Assembly (NCBI GenBank): GCA_036504735.1
Contig: DASXUQ010000010.1
Span: forward strand, 450,773-514,772
Origin: a bacterium
Lineage (GTDB): Bacteria; Electryoneota; RPQS01
Length of the DNA stretch: 64,000 nucleotides
Direction: 5' to 3'
Shown here: positions 35,998 to 45,087 of the stretch, piece after piece
Position numbering within the stretch: the stretch's first letter is position 1
Layout: the number at the start of each line of letters is the position of its first letter
The notes under the pieces: generated by a model
What the model was told of the DNA's origin: nothing
The model's database searches: none
What the model saw: only the letters and a program-made list of their open reading frames with translations
Program-made: the position numbers and the translations under genes

Positions 35998-38900
35998 ATG
36001 CCCACGACGCGACGGTTTAACGTCCGCAATGGGCGGCGTGCATCCAGGCCGCTTGCTATTCTTCTTCTGATGTGGGTGCCGCTGGTTGCGGCAGCGCTTC
36101 CGCTGCGGTCGGGGTCTGTGACCTTCACCGCAACCGCGCCGCGCGACACGCTGTTCACCCTGCCCGTAACGTGGGTGGTGCTGGACTCCGTGCATGTGTC
36201 GCGTAATGGAACGCCTATCTCCGAGTTCGCCGATTGGCGCATCGCCGAACCGGGTAACCGGATCTGGATCTACCGTCCGCTGGGACCCAGCGATACGCTG
36301 CGTGTGGCGTATGTTTACGAACCGATTCCGCTTTACCGCTCGTACGTGCGCCACAGCTTAAGGGAAATCGGACGCGAAACCACGGCGCATGCTGCGGGAG
36401 ATACGTCGCGCATGGTGCCCGCGTTCGCACCGCAGAGTGCCGCGCTGGAAGGGTGGAGCCGCCTGGTCAAATCCGGATCGCTGATTCGCAGCGTGCAGGT
36501 GGGAACGGGACAGGACTTGCAGCTTGAATCCGCGCTGAATTTGCAGGTGCAGGGACGTGTCGGCAGAAATGTGGACGTGGTGGCGGCGTTAACAGATCAG
36601 TCCACGCCCATCCAGCCCGAGGGCACCACCGAGACGCTGAACGAGCTGGAAAAAATTTTCGTCTCGGTGCGCAGTCCGCATCTTTCCACCACGCTCGGCG
36701 ACTACACGTTGGATCTGCCCGGCGGCCAGTATGACGGCTACACGCGCAAACTCACCGGAGTGTTCGGCGAGGCCAACTACGGCGGCATCAAAGCGATGGG
36801 CGGTGGCGCGGTCAGCCGGGGCCAGTTCTTCACCAACACGTTCAACGGGCAGGAAGCCAACCAGGGTCCCTATCCGCTGCACGGCAAGAACAATGAGATC
36901 GGCATGGTGGTGCTGGCCGGGACCGAGAAGGTCTGGCTGGACGGGCAGTTGCTGCGGCGCGGCGAAGACAACGATTACACCATTGATTACTCGTCCGGCG
37001 AAGTAACCTTCACCCCGCGCCGCGTTATCACCTCCGATTCGCGCATCGTGGTGGACTTCGAGTACGCCAAGGAAGACTATCAGCGCTTCTACAGCGCGGG
37101 TCGGATTGAAGGTGCCACCGCTGATGGTCGTCTGGGCGGCACGGTGACCTTCATCAATGAATCCGATGACCGCACGCGCCCGGTGGGGTTCGTGCTGAAT
37201 GATGCGGACCGCGCGCGTCTTGCCGCCGTCGGCAACAATCCGGATTCGGCCATTGCCTTTGCCGGCGACACCACCAGCGCGCCGCGCGAATATGTGCAGG
37301 CGGACACCACGCTCGACACGCTGCACTATGCGATTTTTGTCTACGCGCCGCATGACTCGCTGCATCCATTGTGGCACGTGCTCTTTGACGATTTCGGTTT
37401 GGGCAATGGTGAGTACGACGCCGCGGCGGACACCTTGGGCCACACCTATTTTCGCTGGGTCGGGCCGACTCGCGGGCGCTACCGTCCCTTCCGGAGGCTG
37501 CCGCTCCCGCAACAGCATTCCGTGGCCGATGTGCGTGTAAACGGTTCGCCTGTCACCGGACTGACTCTTACGGGCGAAGTGGCCATGAGCAGCCGCGACC
37601 TGAATACCTATTCGTCTCTCGGCGACAAGAACAACAACGGCACGGCCTACACCGCAGGGGCGCGGTTGGACCGCAAAGAGCCGCAACTCTGGTTCGTCAA
37701 GCCGTACAGCGTTGGGGCGGACGTTCAGATCCGGCATCGCGATCAGCGCTTTGTCGAACTCAGCCGGGTCTCCGAAGTCGAATTCCAACGGGACTGGGAC
37801 GTCGGTGTGAATAATGGAGTCGCCGAGACTATTCGCGAGGGCAATGCGCGGGTTAATCCGGTTCAGAATTTGTCCCTGTTCGGCGGCTATGGAGATCTCA
37901 GCCGCGCGCAGGCCTTTTCTTCACAGCGCCGCACGCTGGGGATGTCGGCCAGCCTATGGCAATGGAATCTCGCGGCAAATCATCTGTCTCTCCAAAGCGA
38001 CGATTCGCTGACTCAGCGCCGCGGCAACTGGATCCGCCAGAGTGGCCGGCTGAACGGAATTTTGGGCAAGGGATTTCTGGCGAGGTTTGCGCCGCGCTTC
38101 GGCGCCGACCGGGAAAATAAAAAAGACCGAATCGGCACGACCCACGCCGGTTTCCGCTATCTGGAATACTTCAGCGGCATGGGAATTTCGCTGCCGCATG
38201 ATCTGAGTATGGATGGCGAATACCGCGACCGCAGCGACGATCTGCTCGGCAGCGACGGAGTGTTTCGCAAATCGGCTCATGCCTACACTGTCTCCACCGA
38301 AACCGCTTGGACACCGGCAGACGGCGGACGGACTTCACTGCGTTACGTGCACCGCGAAAAATCCTATGCCACGCTGGACTCGTCCAACATCTCAACGGAT
38401 GTGGGCCGGCTCGAAACCCTGATCGCGTCGAATAACCGCCTGATCGAGGCCAACGCGACCTATGAAGTGGCCAAAACGCGCAGCCAGAATCAGGTTTTGA
38501 TTGCGGTGCAGGTGCCGCCCGGCACGGGCAACTACCGGTTCGAGAATGGCCACTACATCCCCGACGATCAGGGAAATTATCTGCTGGTGCCGCGTTTCAC
38601 CGGCGATTTTCAGCCGGCGACGGAACTCAATCTGAACACGCTGATTTCCGTGCGCCCCGATGAGCTTCTTCCGAATCAGACGTCGCCCTGGCTGCACGCG
38701 CTGTCCACCGAAACCGAGGTGGTAATCGAAGAGAAGACGCGGCGCAACCTGAGCGCAAGGCTGTTGCTGCTCGATCAGTCTCAATACCGCGGCGATTCGA
38801 CGCTCTCCGGCGACCTGTCCTTCCGCCAGGATCTCAACGTCTGGCGGCTCAGCCAGAAGTTTGCGCTGCGCATGCGCTATCACGAAACGCAGTCGCTGCA

Positions 38901-39444
38901 GAATCAATATTTGAACGGCGGACAGGGGCACACGCTGCGGGAAGGCAGCGCCCGCGTTCGCGCGAAATATTTTGCCATGTGGCGCGGCGAGACCGAAACC
39001 ACGGTCTCGCGCGAGACGTTCCACTATGGTTCGGGAATCTTCCCGAATCGCGATATCACCCGCTTCGATCTCTCCCAGATCAATACGGTCACGCTGTCGG
39101 ACAAGTGGGAAACGGGCGCGGACCTGCGCTTCAGCGAAGCGCAGGACGAGCGCACATCCACGCAGATGAGCGTGAAGGAACTCAAGCCCCACGCCGCGCT
39201 GACGCTGCTGGGCAAGGGCCGTCTGGATGCGGAATTCTCGTGGGTGCACGCGTCATCCAATAAGACGGCGATCCCCTTTGAACTGGGCCGGGGTGCCAAC
39301 CGCGGCGAGAACCTGCGGTGGGATCTGCGGGGGACTTACCAGTTCGGCCAGAATTTCTCGGGATCGGTGAACTACACGGCGCGCCGCGACGCGGGAGAGC
39401 AGATCTTCCATACGGGCCGCCTTGAAGTGCGGGCGTCGTTCTGA
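35998..39444 (+). CDS. Large beta-rich outer-membrane/surface protein of unknown function
   Basis: A 1148-residue exported protein. After about 17 basic residues comes a hydrophobic signal (PLAILLLMWVPLVAAALP). Residues around 160-340 form a conserved-looking block: GTGQDLQLESALNLQVQGRV, AALTDQSTPIQPEGTTETL, TTLGDYTLDL, VVLAGTEKVWLDGQLLRRGE and NDYTIDYSSGEVTF. The last motif recalls segments of SprA-type and other large FCB-group surface proteins, but length and order differ from SprA. The C-terminal half is made of alternating hydrophobic/polar strands and ends in Phe (LEVRASF), as outer-membrane barrels do. It overlaps the Omp85 gene by one base. The assignment to the outer membrane is inference. 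Confidence 0.65.
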   Translation: MPTTRRFNVRNGRRASRPLAILLLMWVPLVAAALPLRSGSVTFTATAPRDTLFTLPVTWVVLDSVHVSRNGTPISEFADWRIAEPGNRIWIYRPLGPSDTLRVAYVYEPIPLYRSYVRHSLREIGRETTAHAAGDTSRMVPAFAPQSAALEGWSRLVKSGSLIRSVQVGTGQDLQLESALNLQVQGRVGRNVDVVAALTDQSTPIQPEGTTETLNELEKIFVSVRSPHLSTTLGDYTLDLPGGQYDGYTRKLTGVFGEANYGGIKAMGGGAVSRGQFFTNTFNGQEANQGPYPLHGKNNEIGMVVLAGTEKVWLDGQLLRRGEDNDYTIDYSSGEVTFTPRRVITSDSRIVVDFEYAKEDYQRFYSAGRIEGATADGRLGGTVTFINESDDRTRPVGFVLNDADRARLAAVGNNPDSAIAFAGDTTSAPREYVQADTTLDTLHYAIFVYAPHDSLHPLWHVLFDDFGLGNGEYDAAADTLGHTYFRWVGPTRGRYRPFRRLPLPQQHSVADVRVNGSPVTGLTLTGEVAMSSRDLNTYSSLGDKNNNGTAYTAGARLDRKEPQLWFVKPYSVGADVQIRHRDQRFVELSRVSEVEFQRDWDVGVNNGVAETIREGNARVNPVQNLSLFGGYGDLSRAQAFSSQRRTLGMSASLWQWNLAANHLSLQSDDSLTQRRGNWIRQSGRLNGILGKGFLARFAPRFGADRENKKDRIGTTHAGFRYLEYFSGMGISLPHDLSMDGEYRDRSDDLLGSDGVFRKSAHAYTVSTETAWTPADGGRTSLRYVHREKSYATLDSSNISTDVGRLETLIASNNRLIEANATYEVAKTRSQNQVLIAVQVPPGTGNYRFENGHYIPDDQGNYLLVPRFTGDFQPATELNLNTLISVRPDELLPNQTSPWLHALSTETEVVIEEKTRRNLSARLLLLDQSQYRGDSTLSGDLSFRQDLNVWRLSQKFALRMRYHETQSLQNQYLNGGQGHTLREGSARVRAKYFAMWRGETETTVSRETFHYGSGIFPNRDITRFDLSQINTVTLSDKWETGADLRFSEAQDERTSTQMSVKELKPHAALTLLGKGRLDAEFSWVHASSNKTAIPFELGRGANRGENLRWDLRGTYQFGQNFSGSVNYTARRDAGEQIFHTGRLEVRASF

Positions 39445-41183
39445 TGCGGTACGTTCTTTTCATAGCGCTGCTTCTCCTTGGCATGGCCCTGAACGCCACG
39501 GCCGCGGGTAAGTTCGTCTTCCACGGGAACCGCAAGTTCTCGGGCGGGGAACTGCAGCAATTGCTTGATGTTTCCGATCCAACCTCCGCCGGTGCGGATA
39601 CCATCGCGAGCCGTGTCAACGGCCTGGCGGACTCGCTCATCGCGCGCGATTTCCTCTTTGCCCGCGTGGACAGTTCTCACTGGGTCGATGGCCGGCGCGG
39701 ACGGCGAGAATTGCACGTGTATCTGCATGAAGGGCCGCTGGCGCGCATTTCGTCTCTGCGCTGGATGGGAGACAGCCTGAAGGTTTCGCCGTCCGTCAGA
39801 GGCAAGATCCTGTGTACGCCGGGATCGGTGTTTCACTGGAGCGATCTGCAATTCGACACCGATCTGCTGTTGACGTTCTTTGAGAATTCCGGCTATCCCT
39901 TCGCCAAAGTGGACGTCGCCAAACTGGAGACGGATTCGGCTGAAACTTCGGTGGACGTATGGCTGTCGGTTACAGCGGGGCCATTGACGCAGATCGAGTT
40001 CGTGTCGTTCCCCGGCAACCGGCAGACGCGCGACGCATTCTTGCGGCGTGAAACCCGTCTGCGCCGCAGCGAGCCGTATGATCAACGCAAAGTAGAATCG
40101 GCGCGGCGGCGCCTGGTGCGTCTGGATTTTGTGAAGCGCGCGGGACCGGGTGAAATCGCCGTTAATGAGGCCGGTCAAACCGGAGTGCGTTTCCCGATTG
40201 AGGAAGCGCGGTCGACGCGGCTGGATGCGGTGGCCGGTTACCTGCCGCAATCGAAAGGGCAGAAGGGGCTGCTCACCGGCCTGGTCAATGTGGAGTTCCT
40301 CAATCTGTTCGGTGGTGGCCGGCGTGCACGCGTGCATTGGGAGCAGCCGGATCGCCGCGTACAGGCTGTGGATGTCGCCTACCGCGAGCCGTGGATCTTC
40401 AACCAGCCCCTCGCGCTGCGGCTGGATTTCGGGCAGCGGATTCAGGATACGCTCTATGTGACGCGCAAACTTGGCGCGCAACTCGAACTGGAGCTGCCGG
40501 GCAATCTGTCGGTGTGGGGCGCGATCCATCAGGAATCCGTATTTGCCGACTCGCTGTCGTCGGCCCTCTACGGTTTACCCAACAGCAACACGACTTTCCT
40601 GGAATCCGGAGTGTCGTTCGACACGCGAGACCATCCCACCAATCCGCGTGGTGGCGTGTTCTTCTCCACTCAGGCAGGGACGGGCTGGCGCCACCGCGAA
40701 CGCGTCGCGTCGTCCAACGAACCTGCCGGATCATTCCAGCAGACGCGCGGCGGCATCGACGCCGAAGTCGCCCGCGAGGTCTTTCCCTTCTGGATTGCGG
40801 ATGTCAGCCTGCACGCCAAGGCGCTGGGCACGACCGAGCCTGAAGTGCTGCTGCCCGATCTTTACCGCCTTGGCGGCGCCCGCACGCTGCGCGGCTATCG
40901 CGAGGAACAGTTTCTTGGCTCGCGTGTGGGATGGACTTCGGCGGAATTGCGCTATTGGCTGGGTCCTGCGTCGCGCGTCTTCCTTTTTTGCGACGTGGGC
41001 AGTGCCTACCGCCAGCAACATGTAAATTCGGTGGCGCAGACCACTACCCTCGTCCGTGCGGGCTCGGGTATCGGACTCCGGCTGGAGACCGATCTCGGAG
41101 TCTGGGGATTCGATTACGGCATCGGACAGGGCGATAAGCTTTTGAGTGGGAAGTTGCATATCTCCCTGCTCAGTTCGTTTTGA
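39444..41183 (+). CDS. Omp85-family outer-membrane protein (BamA/TamA-like)
   Basis: A 579-residue outer-membrane assembly-type protein. A signal peptide (MRYVLFIALLLLGMALNATAA) is followed by about 230 residues consistent with POTRA domains (for example ISSLRWMGDSLKVSPSVRGK and QIEFVSFPGNRQTRDAFLRR), then a 16-strand-type barrel. The Omp85 barrel signatures are SFDTRDHPTNPRGGVFF and the lid-lock loop LGGARTLRGYREEQFLG. It ends in Phe. The length suits TamA or a short BamA better than the main BamA of most species. It is translationally coupled (TGATG) to the 1148-residue protein, its likely client or partner. Confidence 0.88.
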   Translation: MRYVLFIALLLLGMALNATAAGKFVFHGNRKFSGGELQQLLDVSDPTSAGADTIASRVNGLADSLIARDFLFARVDSSHWVDGRRGRRELHVYLHEGPLARISSLRWMGDSLKVSPSVRGKILCTPGSVFHWSDLQFDTDLLLTFFENSGYPFAKVDVAKLETDSAETSVDVWLSVTAGPLTQIEFVSFPGNRQTRDAFLRRETRLRRSEPYDQRKVESARRRLVRLDFVKRAGPGEIAVNEAGQTGVRFPIEEARSTRLDAVAGYLPQSKGQKGLLTGLVNVEFLNLFGGGRRARVHWEQPDRRVQAVDVAYREPWIFNQPLALRLDFGQRIQDTLYVTRKLGAQLELELPGNLSVWGAIHQESVFADSLSSALYGLPNSNTTFLESGVSFDTRDHPTNPRGGVFFSTQAGTGWRHRERVASSNEPAGSFQQTRGGIDAEVAREVFPFWIADVSLHAKALGTTEPEVLLPDLYRLGGARTLRGYREEQFLGSRVGWTSAELRYWLGPASRVFLFCDVGSAYRQQHVNSVAQTTTLVRAGSGIGLRLETDLGVWGFDYGIGQGDKLLSGKLHISLLSSF

Positions 41184-41209
41184 GCATCACCGCTATGCAG
41201 CGGAGATGC
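41184..41209 (+). other. Hairpin after the Omp85 gene
   Basis: GCATC-a-CCGCT pairs with AGCGG-a-GATGC around an ATGC loop: 10 bp with one A-A mismatch, starting right after the stop. Only a short weak T-run follows (CTTTG), so termination is uncertain. Confidence 0.4.
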
Positions 41210-41239
41210 GCTTTGAGTTAACGCAAGACCATGTGCCTT

Positions 41240-41265
41240 CCGCCGGTCCTTCGGGACGCGCGCGG
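41240..41265 (+). other. UUCG-capped hairpin in the rng leader
   Basis: GTCC-TTCG-GGAC (41246-41257) forms a short stem with the very stable UUCG tetraloop; outer arms CCGC (41240-41243) and GCGG (41262-41265) can extend it. It lies about 50 bases before the GTG start of the RNase G gene. An AT-rich stretch (GATATTATAAC, 41289-41299) between the hairpin and the start could hold a -10 box. Confidence 0.4.
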
Positions 41266-41315
41266 CAGAGCCGTGCGGCCTTGCCCTTTGATATTATAAC
41301 AAAGCAATTGTACGC

Positions 41316-42857
41316 GTGAAAAGAGAACTCATTATCAACTCCACCGTCACGGAGGCCCGCATTGCGCTCCTCGAAGACGGTGTGCTGGTCAACCTGTTTG
41401 TGGAGCGTCCGGAGCATGAACGCCACGTCGGCGACATCTATAAGGGGATTGTGCGCCGGGTAATGCCCGGTATGCAGGCCGCCTTCACAAACATTGGTTG
41501 GGATGTGGACGGTTTCATTCATTTCTCCGATCTGTTCCAGTCCGCCGTGGACATGGCCGAAGGTGTGGAAATGGATGAGGTGACGCTGCCGGAAAAGAAA
41601 CCCGGTTACAAGCGCGCCTATAAGCCCCGTCCTGAATTGAAAGCCGGCCAGGAAATCCTGGTGCAGATTATCAAAGAACCGCTGGGCACCAAGGGACCGC
41701 GCTTAAGTTCGCAGATCTCCCTTCCTGGCCGGTTCCTTGTACTGCTGCCGGGCGACAACCTGATCGGTGTGTCCAAGCGCATTCCCGATCCCCGGGAACG
41801 CAAACGGCTTCGCAGCATTCTGAAGCAGCTCAAGCCCGAAGGCTTCGGCCTCATCTGCCGCACCGTGGGAGAAGGCAAGTCCGACGACGAAGTGCGCCGC
41901 GACTTGCGCGCCCTGCTTCGGCTGTGGACCATGATCGAGAAGCAGATCGAAAAGGGCGGTGCGCCGTCCCGCGTCCACAAGGAAGCAACGCTGACCTCCA
42001 GCGTCATCCGCGACCTCTTCGGTCCGGACATCGACCGCGTGGTGGTGGACGATCCCAAACTCTACCGCGAGATCCGCGCCTATGTGCGCAGTGTGGCGCC
42101 CACGCTGCTGGATCGCGTCCTGCTGCACAGCATGCAGGAAGATCCGATCTTCGATGCCTACAAGATCGAGTCGGAAATCGAGAAGGGCATTGCGCGTAAA
42201 GTGTGGTTCGGCGGCGGCAGTTACCTGATTATTGAGCAGACCGAAGCGGTCGTGGCGATTGACGTCAACTCCGGCCGCTTCATGGGACGCGAGAATCAGG
42301 AAGAGAACAGCCTCAAGGTCAATTTGAAAGCGGTGCAGGAGATTGCCCGCCAGCTTCGCCTGCGCGATCTGGGCGGCATCATCATCCTCGACTTCATCGA
42401 TCAGACCGAAGAGCGCAGCCGCAAGAAGATTTATGAAGCCATGAAGGTCGCGCTCAAGGATGACCGCGCCAAGTGGGACATCGCGCCCATCAGCCAGTTC
42501 GGCATCATGGAAATGACGCGCCAGCGCACCAAGAGTTCGCTGCTCTACACCTTTAATGAGCCCTGCCCCACCTGTGGCGGCACGGGCATGGTGGTGGTCA
42601 AAGAAACGGTGGTGACGCAGCTTCAGTCGTGGGTGCGCCGCTTCCGGGCGCGCACGGGCGAGATGGGGCTGACGATCCGCGCCAATCCCGAGATCGTAGA
42701 TTTCATCACCAAAGGCATGCGCTCTCATCTGCGGCAGATCATGTGGGACTCCTTCACCTACATCAAGCTCGAACCGGATGCCGGCCTCAAGCTGGAAGAG
42801 TTCAAGTGCTTCAGTTGGAAACAGAAGAAGGAAGTCACCGAAGACTACCGCGGCTGA
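41316..42857 (+). CDS. rng: Ribonuclease G (RNase E/G family)
   Basis: Endoribonuclease for rRNA maturation and mRNA decay; 513 residues from GTG 41316 (MKRELIINSTVTEARIALLE). The S1 domain begins near GDIYKGIVRRVMPGMQAAFT and carries an insert rich in Glu/Lys/Pro. The catalytic DNase-I-like part has the metal aspartates in AIDVNSGRFMG and GGIIILDFIDQ, and the zinc-link motif CPTCGGTG. It lacks the long RNase E C-terminal scaffold. Downstream is a long untranslated gap before rplU. Confidence 0.95.
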   Translation: MKRELIINSTVTEARIALLEDGVLVNLFVERPEHERHVGDIYKGIVRRVMPGMQAAFTNIGWDVDGFIHFSDLFQSAVDMAEGVEMDEVTLPEKKPGYKRAYKPRPELKAGQEILVQIIKEPLGTKGPRLSSQISLPGRFLVLLPGDNLIGVSKRIPDPRERKRLRSILKQLKPEGFGLICRTVGEGKSDDEVRRDLRALLRLWTMIEKQIEKGGAPSRVHKEATLTSSVIRDLFGPDIDRVVVDDPKLYREIRAYVRSVAPTLLDRVLLHSMQEDPIFDAYKIESEIEKGIARKVWFGGGSYLIIEQTEAVVAIDVNSGRFMGRENQEENSLKVNLKAVQEIARQLRLRDLGGIIILDFIDQTEERSRKKIYEAMKVALKDDRAKWDIAPISQFGIMEMTRQRTKSSLLYTFNEPCPTCGGTGMVVVKETVVTQLQSWVRRFRARTGEMGLTIRANPEIVDFITKGMRSHLRQIMWDSFTYIKLEPDAGLKLEEFKCFSWKQKKEVTEDYRG

Positions 42858-43172
42858 GTCTCAGATCCCCTCACGTCGCCCAAATCCCCGAAGCCTGTCG
42901 CTGGTATCCGAACGTGGCCTTCCGCCCGGCAGCAGGGGAGAGATGTCCCGGGTGTCGGTGCCCTTTTGCCTTGCGGCACAAGCGTTTTGCCTTTCAGACC
43001 GCCCGAATTCGCCGTCAGCCGCCTTTCGAGCGACGCACGAGGGGATTGGAGGTTGGGAGGACAAGCACTCTGATCCATAGCCCTGCGGCATATCGTCATA
43101 CTTATCATCGCTTTACGTCAGACGCCGGAGGGAGATCGGAATCCTGAAGTTCGTGCCGTGACAAAGTTTGTC
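42858..43172. other. Intergenic region without a recognised gene
   Basis: About 315 bases between rng and the rplU promoter. Short open frames on both strands lack ribosome-binding sites and family resemblance. No strong terminator was found for rng; GGGT-gtcggt-GCCC followed by TTTT (about 42949-42966) is the best weak candidate. Confidence 0.4.
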
Positions 43173-43201
43173 TTGACATTTTAACTTGGATTCCGTATCT
43201 T
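43173..43201 (+). promoter_or_regulatory. Sigma70-type promoter for rplU-rpmA
   Basis: TTGACA (43173-43178), a 17-base spacer, and TATCTT (43196-43201), 33 bases before the rplU start: a near-consensus promoter. In many bacteria the same gene pair is driven by its own strong promoter. Confidence 0.75.
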
Positions 43202-43234
43202 CCTAAGCTTTTAAACAAACCAGTTGTGAACCCC

Positions 43235-43546
43235 ATGTACGCTGTCTTTAGTATCGTTGGCCGGCAGGTCAAGGCCCAGCCCGGCGAAACTCTCCGCTTG
43301 GATTTCATCCTCTCCGCCAAGGAAGGCGACAAGCTGGCCTTCGACAAGGTGCTCTTACTCTCCGATGGCAAGGATGTCCGTGTCGGAACGCCCTATGTAG
43401 GGGCCAAGGTGCTCGCCACGGTAATCTCCCATGGCCGAACCAAGAAGATTATCGTTTACAAGAAGAAGAAACGCACGGACTCGCACAAGAGGCAGGGACA
43501 CCGCCAGCAGTTCACTACGGTTCACATCGATTCCATCGAAGCCTGA
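43235..43546 (+). CDS. rplU: 50S ribosomal protein L21
   Basis: L21, 103 residues, the same length as in E. coli, from ATG 43235 (MYAVFSIVGRQVKAQPGET). A GTG nine bases upstream in frame is less likely. DFILSAKEGDKLAFDKVLLL, VRVGTPYVGAKVLATVISHG and the basic ending KKKKRTDSHKRQGHRQQF match the family. It precedes rpmA by 13 bases. Confidence 0.96.
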   Translation: MYAVFSIVGRQVKAQPGETLRLDFILSAKEGDKLAFDKVLLLSDGKDVRVGTPYVGAKVLATVISHGRTKKIIVYKKKKRTDSHKRQGHRQQFTTVHIDSIEA

Positions 43547-43559
43547 TTGAGGTCATCTA

Positions 43560-43829
43560 ATGGCGCATAAAAAAGGACAAGGTTCTTCCCGCAACGGGCG
43601 TGACAGCCAGCCGAAAATGCTGGGTGTCAAGCGCTTTGCCGGGCAGACCGTACTCGCAGGCGAGATCATCGTTCGCCAGCGCGGCACTCGCATCCATCCC
43701 GGACTGCACATCGGCATGGGCCGCGATCACACGTTGTTTGCCCTCATTTCCGGCAAGGTCAAGTTTGAGACCAAAAACGCCGGTACCCGCAAACTCGTTC
43801 ACATCGAGCCCGCTCCCGTCGAGGCTTAA
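43560..43829 (+). CDS. rpmA: 50S ribosomal protein L27
   Basis: L27, whose N-terminus reaches the peptidyl-transferase centre; 89 residues. It begins directly with [19 protein letters not shown], so it has no Firmicutes-type cleaved leader. [19 protein letters not shown] and [19 protein letters not shown] are standard. The unit ends at a terminator near 43888. Confidence 0.97.
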   Translation: MAHKKGQGSSRNGRDSQPKMLGVKRFAGQTVLAGEIIVRQRGTRIHPGLHIGMGRDHTLFALISGKVKFETKNAGTRKLVHIEPAPVEA

Positions 43830-43887
43830 ATCCCGGTTTTGCTGCCCGGTGCCGCCGTGGCTCTGCGAACTTCGCTCCGCTATCTCT

Positions 43888-43923
43888 GCGCGGTCCCCCT
43901 TTGGTGGCCGCGCTTGTTTTTTT
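43888..43923 (+). terminator. Intrinsic terminator after rpmA
   Basis: GCGCGG (43888-43893) pairs with CCGCGC (43908-43913), extended inward by further G-C pairs around a CTTT loop, then TTGTTTTTTT. It lies 58 bases after the rpmA stop. Confidence 0.8.
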
Positions 43924-44018
43924 CTCCCCCTACAAGGATTCAACTTTGGCAGATCAACCGCTTGCAAAAGGAAGGCGGCGGCCCGGTCTGAACCCAACCC
44001 TAAACTGGAAATGATCCC

Positions 44019-44939
44019 ATGAAAGTCACCGTCATCGGCGCTGGTAATGTCGGCGCATCTGTTGCTTACGCGCTCGCCCAAAAGGGCATCGCCAACGAAA
44101 TCGTGCTTGTTGATGTGGTGGAAGGCATTCCGCAGGGCAAGGCGCTGGATATGTACCAGTCCGCCCCGGTGGAAGGATATGATTCGCGCGTAATCGGTAC
44201 CAACGGTTACGGCGAAACCGCCAATTCCGATATCATCGTGATGACCGCCGGCAAGCCCCGCAAGCCCGGCATGTCCCGCGAAGATCTGCTCGCCGTCAAT
44301 ATCGAAATCGTCAAAGACGCCGTCGGCAAAGCCTCCAAGGTGTCGCCGAACGCCGTCATGATCGTCGTCTCCAATCCTCTCGACGCGATGTGCTACGGCG
44401 CGTTGAAGATTTCCGGCTTCAAGTCCAACAAGGTGATGGGCATGGCCGGTATTCTCGACACCGCCCGTTTCCGCGCATTTATCGCCATGGAACTGAACGT
44501 CTCCGTCCGTGACATCGACGCCCTCGTGCTCGGCGGCCACGGCGATACGATGGTTCCGCTCGCCGGCAAGACCACCATTGGCGGCGTGCCCCTCACCAGC
44601 CTTATGTCCAAGGAAAAGATTGACGCCATCGTTACCCGCACGCAAAATGGCGGCGCGGAACTTGTCAAGCTGATGGGCACCAGCGCCTGGTATGCTCCGG
44701 CCGCCGGCACCGTGCAGATGGTGGAGAGCATCATTCTCGACAAGAAGCGCGTTCTGCCTTGCGCCGCATGGCTGCAAGGTGAATATGGCATGAAAGATTT
44801 GTACATGGGCGTTCCCTGCGTCCTCGGCAAAAACGGCGTCGAGAAGATTCTCGAAATGCCGCTGACCAACGACGAAATGGGCATGTTCAAAGCGTCCGCC
44901 GACAAGGTTCGCGCCACCGTCGCCGAGACCAAACTGTAA
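44019..44939 (+). CDS. mdh: Malate dehydrogenase (LDH-like type)
   Basis: Oxidises malate to oxaloacetate with NAD+, in the TCA cycle; 306 residues of the lactate/malate superfamily. The Rossmann motif is GAGNVGASVA with the NAD-selective acidic LVDVVEG. The loop TAGKPRKPGMSREDLL carries the arginine that marks malate specificity over lactate. The substrate Arg and catalytic His lie in DTARFRAF and VLGGHGDTMVPL. It stands alone between two hairpins. Confidence 0.95.
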   Translation: MKVTVIGAGNVGASVAYALAQKGIANEIVLVDVVEGIPQGKALDMYQSAPVEGYDSRVIGTNGYGETANSDIIVMTAGKPRKPGMSREDLLAVNIEIVKDAVGKASKVSPNAVMIVVSNPLDAMCYGALKISGFKSNKVMGMAGILDTARFRAFIAMELNVSVRDIDALVLGGHGDTMVPLAGKTTIGGVPLTSLMSKEKIDAIVTRTQNGGAELVKLMGTSAWYAPAAGTVQMVESIILDKKRVLPCAAWLQGEYGMKDLYMGVPCVLGKNGVEKILEMPLTNDEMGMFKASADKVRATVAETKL

Positions 44940-44960
44940 GATCCACCGCTCTTTCCTCCG

Positions 44961-44989
44961 CCCCTTTCTCCATTTCATGGGGAAAGGGG
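44961..44989. terminator. Hairpin after mdh (possible terminator)
   Basis: CCCCTTTC-TCC pairs with GGG-GAAAGGGG over 11 bp (one wobble) around ATTTCAT, 21 bases after the mdh stop. G-rich sequence rather than a T-run follows, so it may work poorly as an intrinsic terminator on this strand. Confidence 0.45.
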
Positions 44990-45087
44990 TTGGGGGATAG
45001 GGGGCTGCACTCTCAGCCGCATGCGAGCCGAAGCGTCGGGAATATGTTCATTCAAATTTTGAGAATTTCAGACTTTTAGATTTCCTT

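Noticed and set aside
35998..39444. Calling the 1148-residue protein SprA outright
   Set aside because: SprA is about twice as long and the similarity seen is limited to short motifs, so only a loose comparison is justified.
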